Assembly: GCF_003148495.1 (NCBI RefSeq)
Contig: NZ_QGGH01000001.1
Coordinates: forward strand, 1,570,347 to 1,634,346
Direction of reading: 5' to 3'
Origin: Mesorhizobium loti
Lineage (GTDB): Bacteria; Pseudomonadota; Alphaproteobacteria; Rhizobiales; Rhizobiaceae
DNA: 64,000 nucleotides
Below, piece after piece: positions 54,948 to 63,271 of the stretch. Numbering within the stretch: the first letter of the stretch is position 1; each line of letters starts with the position of its first letter. Both the position numbers and the translations under genes were made by a program. The notes under the pieces were generated by a model that saw nothing but the letters and a program-made list of their open reading frames with translations, did no database searches and was not told where the DNA came from.

Positions 54948-55162
54948 CAACAGGGCGCCCACCCGCAATACCGGGCTGGGCCGCCGGCCGCATTTGCGAG
55001 CGGATGGCAAGCTTTCCGCGCGATGCAGGTTTCCGGATTTCCTGCGGAATGGCCAGGCGGCCAGCTCTGCCTGCTCATCGCACGCCGCTGACATCAAGAC
55101 TGCCGGATCGGAAGTGCCGAGCCGTGAGGCTTGACCGCACTCTCCTGGCCTCCGGCCGATCG

Positions 55163-55190
55163 GAAAGCCCGCCATCCTTGGCGGGCTTTC
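55163..55190 (+). terminator. Perfect terminator-like hairpin
   Basis: GAAAGCCCGCC (55163-55173) pairs perfectly with GGCGGGCTTTC (55180-55190). Just upstream is CTCTCCTGGCCTCCGGCC, a C-rich small hairpin. It may end the ICMT transcript or a small RNA. The rest of the gap 54948-55225 shows no gene. Confidence 0.65.
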
Positions 55191-55225
55191 TGCGTGTTAC
55201 CTCGGTTGGGCATCGCTCGCCGGGC

Positions 55226-55250
55226 GGAACGCTAATGCTCTGAAAGCGTT
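55226..55250 (+). promoter_or_regulatory. EcfG-type general-stress promoter, exact match
   Basis: GGAAC (55226-55230), 16 bases and CGTT (55247-55250) match the EcfG promoter exactly. It lies 73 bases before the DUF3309 gene. Confidence 0.7.
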
Positions 55251-55322
55251 CACATCCCCAGCAACATCCGAATAACGCGATGTTCAAACCGGCGCATCAG
55301 CGCTTACAGGAGCGGGAAAGCC

Positions 55323-55487
55323 ATGAGCCTAGGAACCATTCTCATCATTATCCTCATCATTGCGCTGCTTGGCGGCTTCAGCGGTCTTGGCGGCGGTCCG
55401 TTCTACGGAACCGGTTATTATGGCGGCGGTGGCCTCGGGCTCGTTCTGCTCATCCTCATCGTGCTGGTTGTGCTTGGGCGGATCTAG
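55323..55487 (+). CDS. DUF3309 family small membrane protein
   Basis: The 54-residue product starts at ATG 55323 with AGGAG upstream. It reads MSLGTILIIILIIALLGG, then a Gly/Tyr-rich turn and a second helix (GLGLVLLILIVLVVLGRI), the DUF3309 pattern. These two-helix peptides are often stress-induced in alphaproteobacteria, in line with the EcfG promoter here. Function unknown. Confidence 0.85.
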   Translation: MSLGTILIIILIIALLGGFSGLGGGPFYGTGYYGGGGLGLVLLILIVLVVLGRI

Positions 55488-55620
55488 CCGCGCTGCTCGC
55501 TCGATTGACTCCGGGGCGATCGCAATCTCGTGACCGCCTCGGTGCCTGTCGCGCACCGGATTGTGATGTGTGCGGGGCTGCTTGTGATCCAGCTCGTTTC
55601 GAAATTTTTGTAAGGTGATT

Positions 55621-55709
55621 GCGGTCCACACCCCCCGTGGAAACAAGAGGAGGGGTCCCACCCCTTGTCCTCCTCCAAGGCCCGCTCCGGTTCACCGTGG
55701 CGGGCTTTT
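55621..55709 (+). ncRNA. Small RNA candidate with anti-Shine-Dalgarno loops (cuckoo/alpha-r14 type)
   Basis: Two short hairpins expose C-rich loops: TCCAC/GTGGA around ACCCCCC (55625-55641) and CCTTG/CAAGG around TCCTCCTC (55663-55680). A GGGG-TCCCA-CCCC stem lies between them. The transcript would end in GCCCGC/GCGGGC plus TTTT (55680-55709). Multicopy alphaproteobacterial small RNAs with CCUCCUCC loops are known. Its terminator flank CCAAGGCCCGCT closely matches the RNA at 8690. No convincing promoter was found; it could be cut from the DUF3309 mRNA. Confidence 0.55.
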
Positions 55710-55724
55710 GCTTGATGGTGCGAG

Positions 55725-55749
55725 GGAACCGGCTTGCGTCGATGCCGTT
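55725..55749 (+). promoter_or_regulatory. EcfG-type general-stress promoter, exact match
   Basis: GGAAC (55725-55729), 16 bases and CGTT (55746-55749) match exactly. It lies just after the small RNA terminator and 20 bases before the small frame at 55769. Confidence 0.65.
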
Positions 55750-55768
55750 GAGTTACGGAAGGCTGCCA

Positions 55769-55873
55769 ATGCCCATGACGCTGCGGACAACACTCTGCGA
55801 AATTCACGATGATCTTCACGTCCCGCGGCGGATGGTGGCGGCTCGCGGTCCATCCAGGGAATCGATGCATTGA
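55769..55873 (+). CDS. Possible small stress-induced protein, maybe frameshifted
   Basis: ATG 55769 has GGAAGG six bases upstream and follows an exact EcfG promoter. It encodes 34 residues (MPMTLRTTLCEIHDDLHVP...). A second frame further on (IQGIDALIGAAGAEAIKVIRRIDRHA, stop near 55931) looks more protein-like, so a frameshift near 55820-55850 may have split one gene of about 53 residues. Confidence 0.35.
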   Translation: MPMTLRTTLCEIHDDLHVPRRMVAARGPSRESMH

Positions 55874-55978
55874 TTGGCGCGGCGGGAGCAGAGGCCATCA
55901 AGGTCATCCGCCGCATCGACCGTCATGCCTGAACAGAAAAAGGATCGCGATGAAGGTCGAGGCATCGTGGTAGCGGCT

Positions 55979-57049
55979 TTACGCCGCTCGCGGCACCCGT
56001 GAGGTGAACGTCGCCCGGGTGACCGACACGCTGGTGCCGTTAGTGTCGCTGACAATTTCCACCTTGGCTTCCAGCTGTTTGACCAGCGCCTCCACGATGG
56101 CTGTACCAAGCCCGACGGTCGGTAGGTCGTTGGCGATCTTGCCAACGCCATTGTCCGAAACCGTTAGTTTCCAGTCGCTGCCCGCGGTCTCGTAGCTCAC
56201 CTGGATGTGAGCGCCGGCCTTCTCCTTGGGAAAGGCATATTTGATGGCGTTCAGCACGAGTTCGGTGACGATCAGGCCGAGGCTGACGGCCCTTTGCGAA
56301 TCCATCCTGCCGCCTTCGGCCGTCACGGTAACCGTGATCGGCTGGGTTTCGCCGACCATCGACGAGGCGAGGCTGCTACACAGTTTCGGAAGGTAAGAGC
56401 CGACATCGATCTCGTCGATGCCGGCCGAGGTGTGGAGATGGCGTTGCACCTCGGCCACGGACAGAACGCGCTGATGGGCATCCTTGAGATGCTGGCGTGT
56501 CTCTTCCGACGTGACCGAGCGTGCCTTCAGCAACAGGATCGAGGCAATGATCTGCAGGCTGTTGGCGACCCGGTGCTCCATCTCGCGCAGCAGGACGTCT
56601 TTCTGCCGAAGCAGATCTTCGGTGCGGCTGAGCAGCTCTTCCTTCTCCCGCTCGATGATACGACGGGCCGTTATATCATTGAAGGCGAGAAGGATGGTGA
56701 TGGCCGGACTGTGGTCGTAAAGCACCTTGCGGGCATTGAGCAGCATAGTGCGGCGGCCAATCTGCGGGAAATCATGCTCGACCTCGAAATCGTCCATGGC
56801 GGTCTTCTCAGGAATGATCGTCTCCAGCAGCAGGCGAAGTGCCGGAATATCCCACTGACCGTCGCCGAGCGCGTAAAGCAGCGAGCCTTGGGTCTGCTGC
56901 GGGTCGACTTCAAATGTGTTGTAGAAGGAGCGGCTGGCCGCCAGCACGCGAAACTGCTCGTCGAGGACGAGAAACGGCTCGGTGATCGTATTGACGATCG
57001 CTTGCGCCAGCGTCTGCGCGTCTTCGATATTCACGATGGGTTGAAACAT
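55979..57049 (-). CDS. PAS sensor histidine kinase of the HisKA_2/HWE-related class
   Basis: The 356-residue cytoplasmic kinase has a PAS-like domain (residues about 15-130; PFLVLDEQFRVLAASRSFYNTF), a short coil, the HisKA_2 box with His159 (REMEHRVANSLQIIASILLL) and an ATPase domain (LIVTELVLNAIKYAFP, VSDNGVGKI, GLGTAIVEALVKQL). This class commonly signals to PhyR in the general stress response. Start ATG 57049 is chosen because the family begins there; upstream codons look non-coding and no clear ribosome site is present. Confidence 0.88.
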   Translation of the reverse strand: MFQPIVNIEDAQTLAQAIVNTITEPFLVLDEQFRVLAASRSFYNTFEVDPQQTQGSLLYALGDGQWDIPALRLLLETIIPEKTAMDDFEVEHDFPQIGRRTMLLNARKVLYDHSPAITILLAFNDITARRIIEREKEELLSRTEDLLRQKDVLLREMEHRVANSLQIIASILLLKARSVTSEETRQHLKDAHQRVLSVAEVQRHLHTSAGIDEIDVGSYLPKLCSSLASSMVGETQPITVTVTAEGGRMDSQRAVSLGLIVTELVLNAIKYAFPKEKAGAHIQVSYETAGSDWKLTVSDNGVGKIANDLPTVGLGTAIVEALVKQLEAKVEIVSDTNGTSVSVTRATFTSRVPRAA

Positions 57050-57167
57050 GGGCACAAGCCAGACGAGCGGCGTTTTGCCCCTCCAACCATCAGCACTATA
57101 CCTTTGCCCAGGTGTTGTCGCGAATTGAATCCGCCGGCACGATGATGTGATGTCGTACATCGTCCCT

Positions 57168-57192
57168 AAAAAAGGCGGGCACTTGGCCCGCC
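57168..57192 (-). terminator. Rho-independent terminator of the small secreted protein gene
   Basis: On the minus strand GGCGGGC and GCCCGCC form a seven-pair stem around five bases, followed by six T. It lies 42 bases after the stop of the gene at 57234. Confidence 0.85.
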
Positions 57193-57233
57193 TCCGGCCG
57201 TTCTGTTCGGGCATTCGCCCAAATCCTGCTGCG

Positions 57234-57521
57234 TCAGTTCGCGCCGCCGAGCTGCTTGGTCATCTTGCAGAAATTGTCATGCGACTTGGCAATGGCCTTG
57301 TCGCCACATTCCTTCATCATGCCTGCGCGGTCTTCTTCCTTCATGGCCATCCAGGCGGCCTTGAATTCCGCCTCGGATTTCATGGTCTTCATGCCGGCAT
57401 CGGTGAAGAAGGGCGACATCTTCGCCGGATCATCGAGTGCCGACGTGTTGCTAGCGGCCAGCGCCGAGCCAGTCATCATCGCAAGCGCCATTGCGCCCAT
57501 CGTGAGCATCTTGAGGTTCAT
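57234..57521 (-). CDS. Small secreted stress protein candidate
   Basis: The 95-residue product has a signal peptide (MGAMALAMMTGSALA-AS) and a helical mature part with two Cys (KECGDK and NFCKM) and many Met and Lys (MKTMKSEAEFKAAWMAMKEEDRAGMMKEC). The start at 57521 follows AGAGGAA. An exact EcfG promoter lies 50 bases upstream and a terminator follows, so this is a complete stress-controlled unit. The family is unknown to me. Confidence 0.75.
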   Translation of the reverse strand: MNLKMLTMGAMALAMMTGSALAASNTSALDDPAKMSPFFTDAGMKTMKSEAEFKAAWMAMKEEDRAGMMKECGDKAIAKSHDNFCKMTKQLGGAN

Positions 57522-57570
57522 TTGGGAATTCCTCTCTGTCGAGGTCATTGGAATAAACGACCTGCAGACA

Positions 57571-57595
57571 AACGGGATCGAGAGAAAACGGTTCC
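57571..57595 (-). promoter_or_regulatory. EcfG-type general-stress promoter, exact match
   Basis: On the minus strand GGAAC (57595-57591), 16 bases and CGTT (57574-57571) match exactly, upstream of the secreted protein gene at 57234-57521. Confidence 0.7.
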
Positions 57596-57652
57596 TTCAG
57601 AGGAATATATATTAAAACGATGTTCTATTTCACCGGCTTTGCCGCCAATCGA

Positions 57653-57910
57653 TCATTCCATATCAGGTACGTCGCCGCTGACGAAGAGCGTGTTCGGCGG
57701 GCCGTATTCGCCCAGCGTCGGATCGGCCTCGCGGCTCCAGGCGATAACGCCGGCATGCTTTGCCGCCAGAGCCCTGGCGGTGCGTATGGCGCGGTCCTCG
57801 CTCTGCTGGTCGGCGGGTCCAAAGGCTGGGAACAATTCGCCATCCTCGCCGCGATCGAACGCGACCACGACGATCAGCCTTGGATTTTTCTGGCCACTGG
57901 AATCGGACAT
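57653..57910 (-). CDS. Small hypothetical protein
   Basis: The 85-residue product starts at ATG 57910 (MSDSSGQKNPRLIVVVAFDRGEDGELFPAFGPADQQSEDRA) with AAAGGTG upstream. The pattern of helix (AIRTARALAAKHAGVIAWSREAD) and GEYGPP is of a kind I associate with rhizobial proteins of unknown function. It is divergent from the DUF982 gene at 57984. Confidence 0.65.
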   Translation of the reverse strand: MSDSSGQKNPRLIVVVAFDRGEDGELFPAFGPADQQSEDRAIRTARALAAKHAGVIAWSREADPTLGEYGPPNTLFVSGDVPDME

Positions 57911-57926
57911 CTTGCACCTTTGGCGC

Positions 57927-57951
57927 GGAACCTATCACAATACAGGGAATT
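57927..57951 (+). promoter_or_regulatory. Possible EcfG-type promoter of the DUF982 gene
   Basis: GGAAC (57927-57931), 16 bases and AATT (57948-57951) keep the -35 and the TT of the -10. It lies 33 bases before the GTG start of the DUF982 gene. Confidence 0.4.
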
Positions 57952-57983
57952 GGGTCGGCACGTTCGATTTCGGAGGTGGGGTG

Positions 57984-58253
57984 GTGCAAGACCAGCGTTT
58001 CGATGAGCCGGTCAGGATTGCGCTCGGCCGATCGCGAAACTCGATCTTCAATGTGGAGAGGGTGGCTCAGGCTGCCGACATCCTGATGAACCGCTGGCCG
58101 GTTGTGACGGGGCAAAGGCATATGGTTGCCCGCAAGGTCTGCCTGGCCGTGCTTGAGGGCAAGAAAGAAGCCTCGGCGGCACGGGCGGCATTCATCAACG
58201 CCGCGATCGAGGCGGACATCCTCGTCGAGCCCCGTGAGGTGTCGATACCGTAG
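57984..58253 (+). CDS. DUF982 domain protein
   Basis: GTG 57984 has GGAGG seven bases upstream. The 89-residue product reads VQDQRFDEPVRIALGRSRNSIFNVERVAQAADILMNRWP, then HMVARKVCLAVLEGKKEASAARAAFINAAIEADILVEP, matching the full DUF982 pattern. It is the most typical of the four copies in the window. Function unknown. Confidence 0.8.
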   Translation: MQDQRFDEPVRIALGRSRNSIFNVERVAQAADILMNRWPVVTGQRHMVARKVCLAVLEGKKEASAARAAFINAAIEADILVEPREVSIP

Positions 58254-58420
58254 CGTGCCCGGTCAAGCTTGAATCAAGAACTGGCGCTATCCTCCTGATT
58301 GATTGCGGCCTTTTCGGTTGATCGGTGGTCGGTTTCTCGGAATCCGTATGCCGGCCTGTCGTCAGCGGTTTTGCAGGCATTCCGCAACGTTCGCGCCCGT
58401 TGGCCTGCTTTTGGATCCCG

Positions 58421-58468
58421 TTGACACGGCGTCCGTGTCTATATATTGAACAGGATTATACAGGTTCA
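58421..58468 (+). promoter_or_regulatory. Promoter with two dyads before the GntR gene
   Basis: TTGACA (58421-58426), 17 bases and TATTGA (58444-58449) form a good housekeeping promoter. The spacer holds the dyad GACACGG-CGT-CCGTGTC (58423-58439). A second dyad, TGAAC/GTTCA (58447-58451 and 58464-58468), follows. Either could bind the GntR product in autoregulation. Confidence 0.55.
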
Positions 58469-58484
58469 CTGAACAGGTACCCAT

Positions 58485-59210
58485 ATGAAGCGGCGCGCGG
58501 TTCAACTGTCTCCCGGCACGGGCAAGCCCGAGCAGATCGCCACCGTCCTCGAACATGAGATCCGCTCCGGCGTTCTCGGCTTCGGCGACCGCCTTCAAAG
58601 CGAAAACGAACTCGTCCAGCGCTTCTCCGTCAGCCGCAACACGGTCCGCAAGGGTCTCGAGGAACTGTCCAGCCGCGGGCTGATCACCACCAAGGTCGGC
58701 ATCGGTTCGTTCGTCACCTTCGACGGTAAGCCGGTCGATGACGCCATCGGCTGGTCGCGGGCGTTGGCCGATGCTGGCGCCAATGCCGAGACGCGGACGC
58801 TGCGGCTGGAGGTCATCGAGGACACCGATCTGGCTGCGCTGCTTGGTATCGAAAGCCCGTTCTTCATTGCCGTTGACCGGGTGCGCACCAACGCCAGCGA
58901 CGGCCATGCGATCTCTATCGAGCGCAGCCGGCTGCCATTGTCACCCGAGCTTGAGGACGTACCGTTGCGTGGATTGCGCGAGGGCTCGCTGCACCAGACG
59001 CTGCGCGCCGCCGGCCTCATTCCCGACCATGGCGAGGAATGGGTCGAGATCGAGATGCTCAATGCCGAGGATGCGGCCATCCTCGGCTGCCCGCAAGGCA
59101 CGCCGTTCCTGCGCGGCCGTCGGCTGACGCGTGCGGCCGATGACCGGCCGATCGAGTATGTCACCAGCCTGCTCAACCCGGCGCATTTCGCGCTGCATAT
59201 GAGGTTCTGA
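58485..59210 (+). CDS. GntR family regulator with UTRA domain (YegW-like)
   Basis: The 241-residue protein has an N-terminal GntR winged helix (QIATVLEHEIRSGVLGFGDRLQSENELVQRFSVSRNTVRKGLEEL) and a UTRA ligand domain (PFFIAVDRVRTNASDGHAISIERSRLPL). It leads a tight cluster with ADP-ribosylglycohydrolase, PfkB kinase and ABC importer genes, and would sense their substrate. The same regulator/hydrolase/kinase set occurs as yegW, yegU and yegV in E. coli. Confidence 0.9.
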   Translation: MKRRAVQLSPGTGKPEQIATVLEHEIRSGVLGFGDRLQSENELVQRFSVSRNTVRKGLEELSSRGLITTKVGIGSFVTFDGKPVDDAIGWSRALADAGANAETRTLRLEVIEDTDLAALLGIESPFFIAVDRVRTNASDGHAISIERSRLPLSPELEDVPLRGLREGSLHQTLRAAGLIPDHGEEWVEIEMLNAEDAAILGCPQGTPFLRGRRLTRAADDRPIEYVTSLLNPAHFALHMRF

Positions 59211-59213
59211 GCG

Positions 59214-60254
59214 ATGTCGGATGCAACCAGCAAGGCCATTGATCGCGCCATGGGCGCACTTGTCGGCGGGGCGCTGGGAGACGCGCTCGGCATGCCGACG
59301 CAGCTTCTGTCACCGGCCTGCATTGCCGAACTCTACGGCCATGTCGAGGATTTCATCGCGCCTTTCGCCGATCATCCGGTGTCGAAGGGACTGGCTGCCG
59401 GCACCATCACCGACGACACCGAGCAGGCGCTGCTGCTCGGCCGCATTCTGGTCGAATCCGGCGACCGCTTCGACCACGCGCGCTGGGTCAATGCACTGCT
59501 CGACTGGGAGCGCGAGGTGAAGGCGCGCGGCAGCTATGATCTGCTGGGGCCGTCGACCAAACGAGCCATCGACGCCATCAACAATGGTGTGCCGGCCGAG
59601 GAAGCAGGACGCAGCGGCGACACAAATGGTGCGGCCATGCGCATCGCACCTGTCGGCATCATGATGCCGCTCGAACCCTTGGAGGCGTTCGTCGCCAAGG
59701 TGGCGGAGACCTGCCGGGCCACGCACAACACCTCGATCGCCATCGCTTCGGCTGCAGCCGTCGCTGCCGCGGTCAGCCGCGGCGTCGCCGGTGGCGGTTG
59801 GCGCGATGCTTCCGCGAGCGCCGTCGCGGCGGCGAGGCGAGGGGCGACGCTCGGCCATTGGGTCACCGGCGGCGACATAGCCGCGCGTATCGTCTGGGCA
59901 CAGGACATCGTGCGCGGCAAGGCGATCAGGGATGCCATCCGGCTGATCACCGATCTGGTCGGCACGGGCGTCGCCAGCCAGGAATCCGTTCCGGCGGCCT
60001 TCGCCGTGCTGGAAGTCGCTCGTGGCGACCCTTGGCAAGCAGCCATCATCAGCGCCAACCTCGGCGGCGACACCGATACGATCGGTGCCATCGCCGCCGG
60101 CATGGCCGGCGCCTGCAGCGGTTTTTCCCGATTGCCGCAACAGCATATCGCGCGGCTTGTCGGTATCGACATGTCAAAGGTTCGCGCGCTCGCCGCGGAC
60201 CTCGTCGCGGCAAGGGTGGCGAAAACCGGTTCCGGCAAGGATGCGGCGGCATGA
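59214..60254 (+). CDS. ADP-ribosylglycohydrolase family protein (YegU-like)
   Basis: The 346-residue protein has the ARH family (PF03747) metal-binding marks: GALVGGALGDALGMPTQ, TITDDTEQALLLGRIL and the late GGDTDTIGAIAAGMAGA. ARH enzymes cut N- or O-glycosidic bonds of ADP-ribose to protein, DNA or small molecules. With a sugar kinase and importer alongside, a ribosylated small molecule is the likely substrate. It starts three bases after the GntR gene and overlaps the kinase gene by four bases. Confidence 0.9.
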   Translation: MSDATSKAIDRAMGALVGGALGDALGMPTQLLSPACIAELYGHVEDFIAPFADHPVSKGLAAGTITDDTEQALLLGRILVESGDRFDHARWVNALLDWEREVKARGSYDLLGPSTKRAIDAINNGVPAEEAGRSGDTNGAAMRIAPVGIMMPLEPLEAFVAKVAETCRATHNTSIAIASAAAVAAAVSRGVAGGGWRDASASAVAAARRGATLGHWVTGGDIAARIVWAQDIVRGKAIRDAIRLITDLVGTGVASQESVPAAFAVLEVARGDPWQAAIISANLGGDTDTIGAIAAGMAGACSGFSRLPQQHIARLVGIDMSKVRALAADLVAARVAKTGSGKDAAA

Positions 60255-61222
60255 GCGGCCGCCTCGTCCATATCGGTAGTGCTGTGGTCGACTATGTCTA
60301 CCGCATCGACGCCTTGCCGGCGCCCGGCATGGAAAAGACGGCGTCGAGCTTCGCCCAGGTCGCCGGCGGCGGCTTCAACATGATGGTCGCGGCCAGCCGA
60401 ACGGGCATGCAAGTGGTGTTCGGCGGCCAGCTCGGCAGCGGGCCGAACGGCGACTTCCTGCGTGCTGCTTTCATGGCCGAGGGCATCGCGACGCTGACGC
60501 CGCCATCGCCCTTGATGGACAGCGGCAATTGTATCGCCATGATCTCGAGCGACGCTGAACGCACCTTCGTGTCGTGGCCGGGTGCGGAAAGCATACTCAG
60601 CCCCGACATGATGAAGCCTATTGCGGTTGCGCCGGGCGACTGGGTGTTCACCTCCGGCTATACGCTGAGCTATCCTAAGAGCCGCGATGCGCTCACCGAC
60701 TGGATCGAGGCATTGCCTGACGAAACACCTTTCGTCTTCGACCCGACGCCGGTCATCACGGACATTCCACGCCCCATCCTGTCGCGCGTGCTCGCGCGAA
60801 CCACATGGCTGAGCTGCAACACGACGGAGGCGGCCGAAATTGCCGGTCCTGGCGATGTCGAGGGCCTCGCGGCAAGGCTGCTGGGCGATCACTGCCCGAA
60901 AGCAGCGGGCGTGGTCATCCGCGCTGGCGCGAAGGGTTGCCATGTCCGGTTGGCCGACGGGTCAGCACAGACCATTGCCGGCTTCAAGGTCAGCGCCATC
61001 GACACCAATGGCGCCGGCGACTCCCATATCGGCGCTTTCGTCAGCGCGCTGGCGCGGGGCCTCCCGCCCTTCGAGGCAGCGCGCTATGCCAATGCGGCGG
61101 CGGCCATATCGGTCACCCGCCACGGTGGCTCGTCGGCGCCGACGAACCGCGAAATCCAGACATTCCTGAGCCATGCCGCCGACCCGTCGGATGCAGGCCG
61201 GACACAGAAGGCCAATGCATAA
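60251..61222 (+). CDS. PfkB family carbohydrate kinase (YegV-like)
   Basis: The 323-residue kinase has the PfkB N-terminal signature (FAQVAGGGFNMMVAASRTGMQVVFGGQLGSGPNGDFL) and the C-terminal catalytic motif SAIDTNGAGDSHIGAFVSAL with Asp base. It would phosphorylate the sugar or nucleoside released by the neighbouring hydrolase. The start ATG 60251 overlaps the hydrolase stop. Confidence 0.9.
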   Translation: MSGRLVHIGSAVVDYVYRIDALPAPGMEKTASSFAQVAGGGFNMMVAASRTGMQVVFGGQLGSGPNGDFLRAAFMAEGIATLTPPSPLMDSGNCIAMISSDAERTFVSWPGAESILSPDMMKPIAVAPGDWVFTSGYTLSYPKSRDALTDWIEALPDETPFVFDPTPVITDIPRPILSRVLARTTWLSCNTTEAAEIAGPGDVEGLAARLLGDHCPKAAGVVIRAGAKGCHVRLADGSAQTIAGFKVSAIDTNGAGDSHIGAFVSALARGLPPFEAARYANAAAAISVTRHGGSSAPTNREIQTFLSHAADPSDAGRTQKANA

Positions 61223-61279
61223 CAGCTGGAAAGCCTGACAAGTCCGGGAACCGGGCAAACCCACAGAGAGGAACCAACC

Positions 61280-62341
61280 ATGCGCATGCCTGACTTGACT
61301 GCTCTGCTGACGGCGACCGCCGTCTTTACCTCCGCACTCGCGTTCGCCGCCAAGGCCGACGAAGTGCATGTGCTCAACTGGAAGGGCTACGGCGCCGACG
61401 AGCCGTGGGCCGTCGAGGCGTTCGAAAAGGCAACCGGCAACAAGGTCGTCAACGATTTCTTCAATTCCGAACAGGAAATGCTGACCAAGATCCGGACCAA
61501 TCCCGGCCTCTACGACGTGGTCATGATCAATGCCGCCTTCAACGACCAGGCGATGGACGGCAAGCTGATCCAGCCGATCGACGTCTCCAAATTGCCGAAC
61601 TACGCCGACATCAGCAAGGACAAGGCGGGATCGCCGATGCTCGTCCATGATGGTAAGGTCTATGGCGTGCCGTGGGTGTGGGGCCTGACGGCACTCGCCA
61701 TCAACGACAAATCCTTCGACAAGCCGCCGACGAGCATCGCCGAGATGTGGGATGCCGCCCACAAGGGCCGTGTCGTCATTCGCGACGACGCCGTCGAGGC
61801 GGTGCAGTTCGGCGCCATCGCCACCGGCCAGAACATCAACGACATCAAGGATATGGATGCGGTCAAGGCGAAGCTCACCTCGCTGATGCCGCAGATCAAG
61901 ACCTTCTGGAGCTCGGAGAACGACTGGAACCAGATGGTCGCCTCCAACCAGATCGACATCGGCACCTATTGGAGCGGCTCGGCCGATCGCGCCAAGACGC
62001 ATTTCAAGCTGCCGGTCTCGCTGGTCGTGCCGCAGGAGGGCGCCGTCGCCTGGCTCGACGCGTTTTCCATTCCGGTCGGCGCCAAGAACGTCGCCGGTGC
62101 CGAGGCCTTCATCAACTACATGATCGACCCGAAATTCTACGTCGAATGGGTCACCAAGGTCGGCGCTCCAGTGTCGGCCAACACCAAGGCGGTGGAAGCG
62201 CTGCCCGAGGATGCGTTCAACCGCAAGGTCATGGGTGACCCCGAAGTGGCCAAGCGCATCCAGTTCCAGGCGCCGATCACCGACGCGCAGCGCGAAGCCT
62301 ATCTGGCGCTGTGGCAGCAGCTGAAGGTCGACGTGAAATAA
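61280..62341 (+). CDS. Periplasmic solute-binding protein of the polyamine (PotD) type
   Basis: The 353-residue protein has a signal peptide (LLTATAVFTSALAFAAKA-DE) and the PotD/PotF fold (VHVLNWKGYGADEPWAVEAFEKATGNKVV, YDVVMINAAFNDQAMDG, VYGVPWVWGLTALAIND). The family binds putrescine/spermidine but also other cations and nucleoside-like compounds. Here it follows a hydrolase and a kinase, so a ribosylated compound is a candidate ligand. Confidence 0.88.
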   Translation: MRMPDLTALLTATAVFTSALAFAAKADEVHVLNWKGYGADEPWAVEAFEKATGNKVVNDFFNSEQEMLTKIRTNPGLYDVVMINAAFNDQAMDGKLIQPIDVSKLPNYADISKDKAGSPMLVHDGKVYGVPWVWGLTALAINDKSFDKPPTSIAEMWDAAHKGRVVIRDDAVEAVQFGAIATGQNINDIKDMDAVKAKLTSLMPQIKTFWSSENDWNQMVASNQIDIGTYWSGSADRAKTHFKLPVSLVVPQEGAVAWLDAFSIPVGAKNVAGAEAFINYMIDPKFYVEWVTKVGAPVSANTKAVEALPEDAFNRKVMGDPEVAKRIQFQAPITDAQREAYLALWQQLKVDVK

Positions 62342-62407
62342 AGCCGACATCCGGATCAGCCGGCGGTTCGCGCCGGCTGGCACTTCAATCCTGGGGAGGA
62401 GGGTATC

Positions 62408-63271
62408 ATGGCAGCTGCGACAGCATCGCGAAACGGGCTGAGATCGGCATTGCCGCTGCTGGCGCCGGCCTATCTCTGGCTGACGGTGGCGATCTTCCTG
62501 CCGCTGTCCGCCATGGTCTTTTTCTCGTTCATGACCGAACTGCCGCTGTCGGGAAAGCCGTGGGCATTCACCCTTGGTAACTATGCCGCCTTCTTCTCGC
62601 AAAGCCTTTATCTGACGCTGTTGCTGGCCTCGCTGCGCCTTGGCCTCGAAGTGACGTTGTGGTGCGTCGTCATCGGCTATCCCGCCGCTTACGTGCTCGC
62701 CAAGGTGCTGAAAGGCCGCAGCCGCGAGGCGATCTTCCTGCTCGTCATCCTGCCGTTCTGGTCGAATGGGCTGGTGCGCATCTTTTCCTGGGCGATGGTG
62801 CTGCGCGAAGGCGGCATCCTCGACACCGCGCTCAACGCCATGCTGCCGTTCAAGATCAACATCGACCTGATGTATTCCTATCCCGCCGTCATCATCGGGC
62901 TGGTGCATTCCTACGTGCCCTACATGGTGCTGACCTGCTATCTCACGCTGCAGGCGATCGATGACTCGCTGATCGAGGCCGGGCGCTCGCTTGGCGCATC
63001 GCGGCTGCAGGTTTTGAAGCGAGTGATCATCCCGCTGTCGATGCCCGGATTGGTCGCGGGCGCGGCGCTGATCTTCGTGCCGGTCGTCGGCTCGTTCATG
63101 GAGCCGCGCATCCTCGGCGGCCGCACCGGCACCTTCTATGGCACGGTCATCGAGGACCAGTTCGTCGCGGTGTTCAACTGGCCGCTCGGTGCTGCGCTCT
63201 CCTTCATCCTGCTGGCCGTGGTGCTGGTCATCCTCGCAATTGCCTCGCCGGTGCTGCGGAGGGCTGCGTGA
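62408..63271 (+). CDS. ABC transporter permease, PotB type
   Basis: The 287-residue protein has six membrane helices and the ABC-binding loop EAGRSLGASRLQVLKRVIIPLSMPGL of PotB-like permeases. ATG 62408 follows GGGGAGGAGGG. Its stop overlaps the start of the PotC-type gene. Together they form the channel for the solute-binding protein upstream. Confidence 0.9.
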   Translation: MAAATASRNGLRSALPLLAPAYLWLTVAIFLPLSAMVFFSFMTELPLSGKPWAFTLGNYAAFFSQSLYLTLLLASLRLGLEVTLWCVVIGYPAAYVLAKVLKGRSREAIFLLVILPFWSNGLVRIFSWAMVLREGGILDTALNAMLPFKINIDLMYSYPAVIIGLVHSYVPYMVLTCYLTLQAIDDSLIEAGRSLGASRLQVLKRVIIPLSMPGLVAGAALIFVPVVGSFMEPRILGGRTGTFYGTVIEDQFVAVFNWPLGAALSFILLAVVLVILAIASPVLRRAA

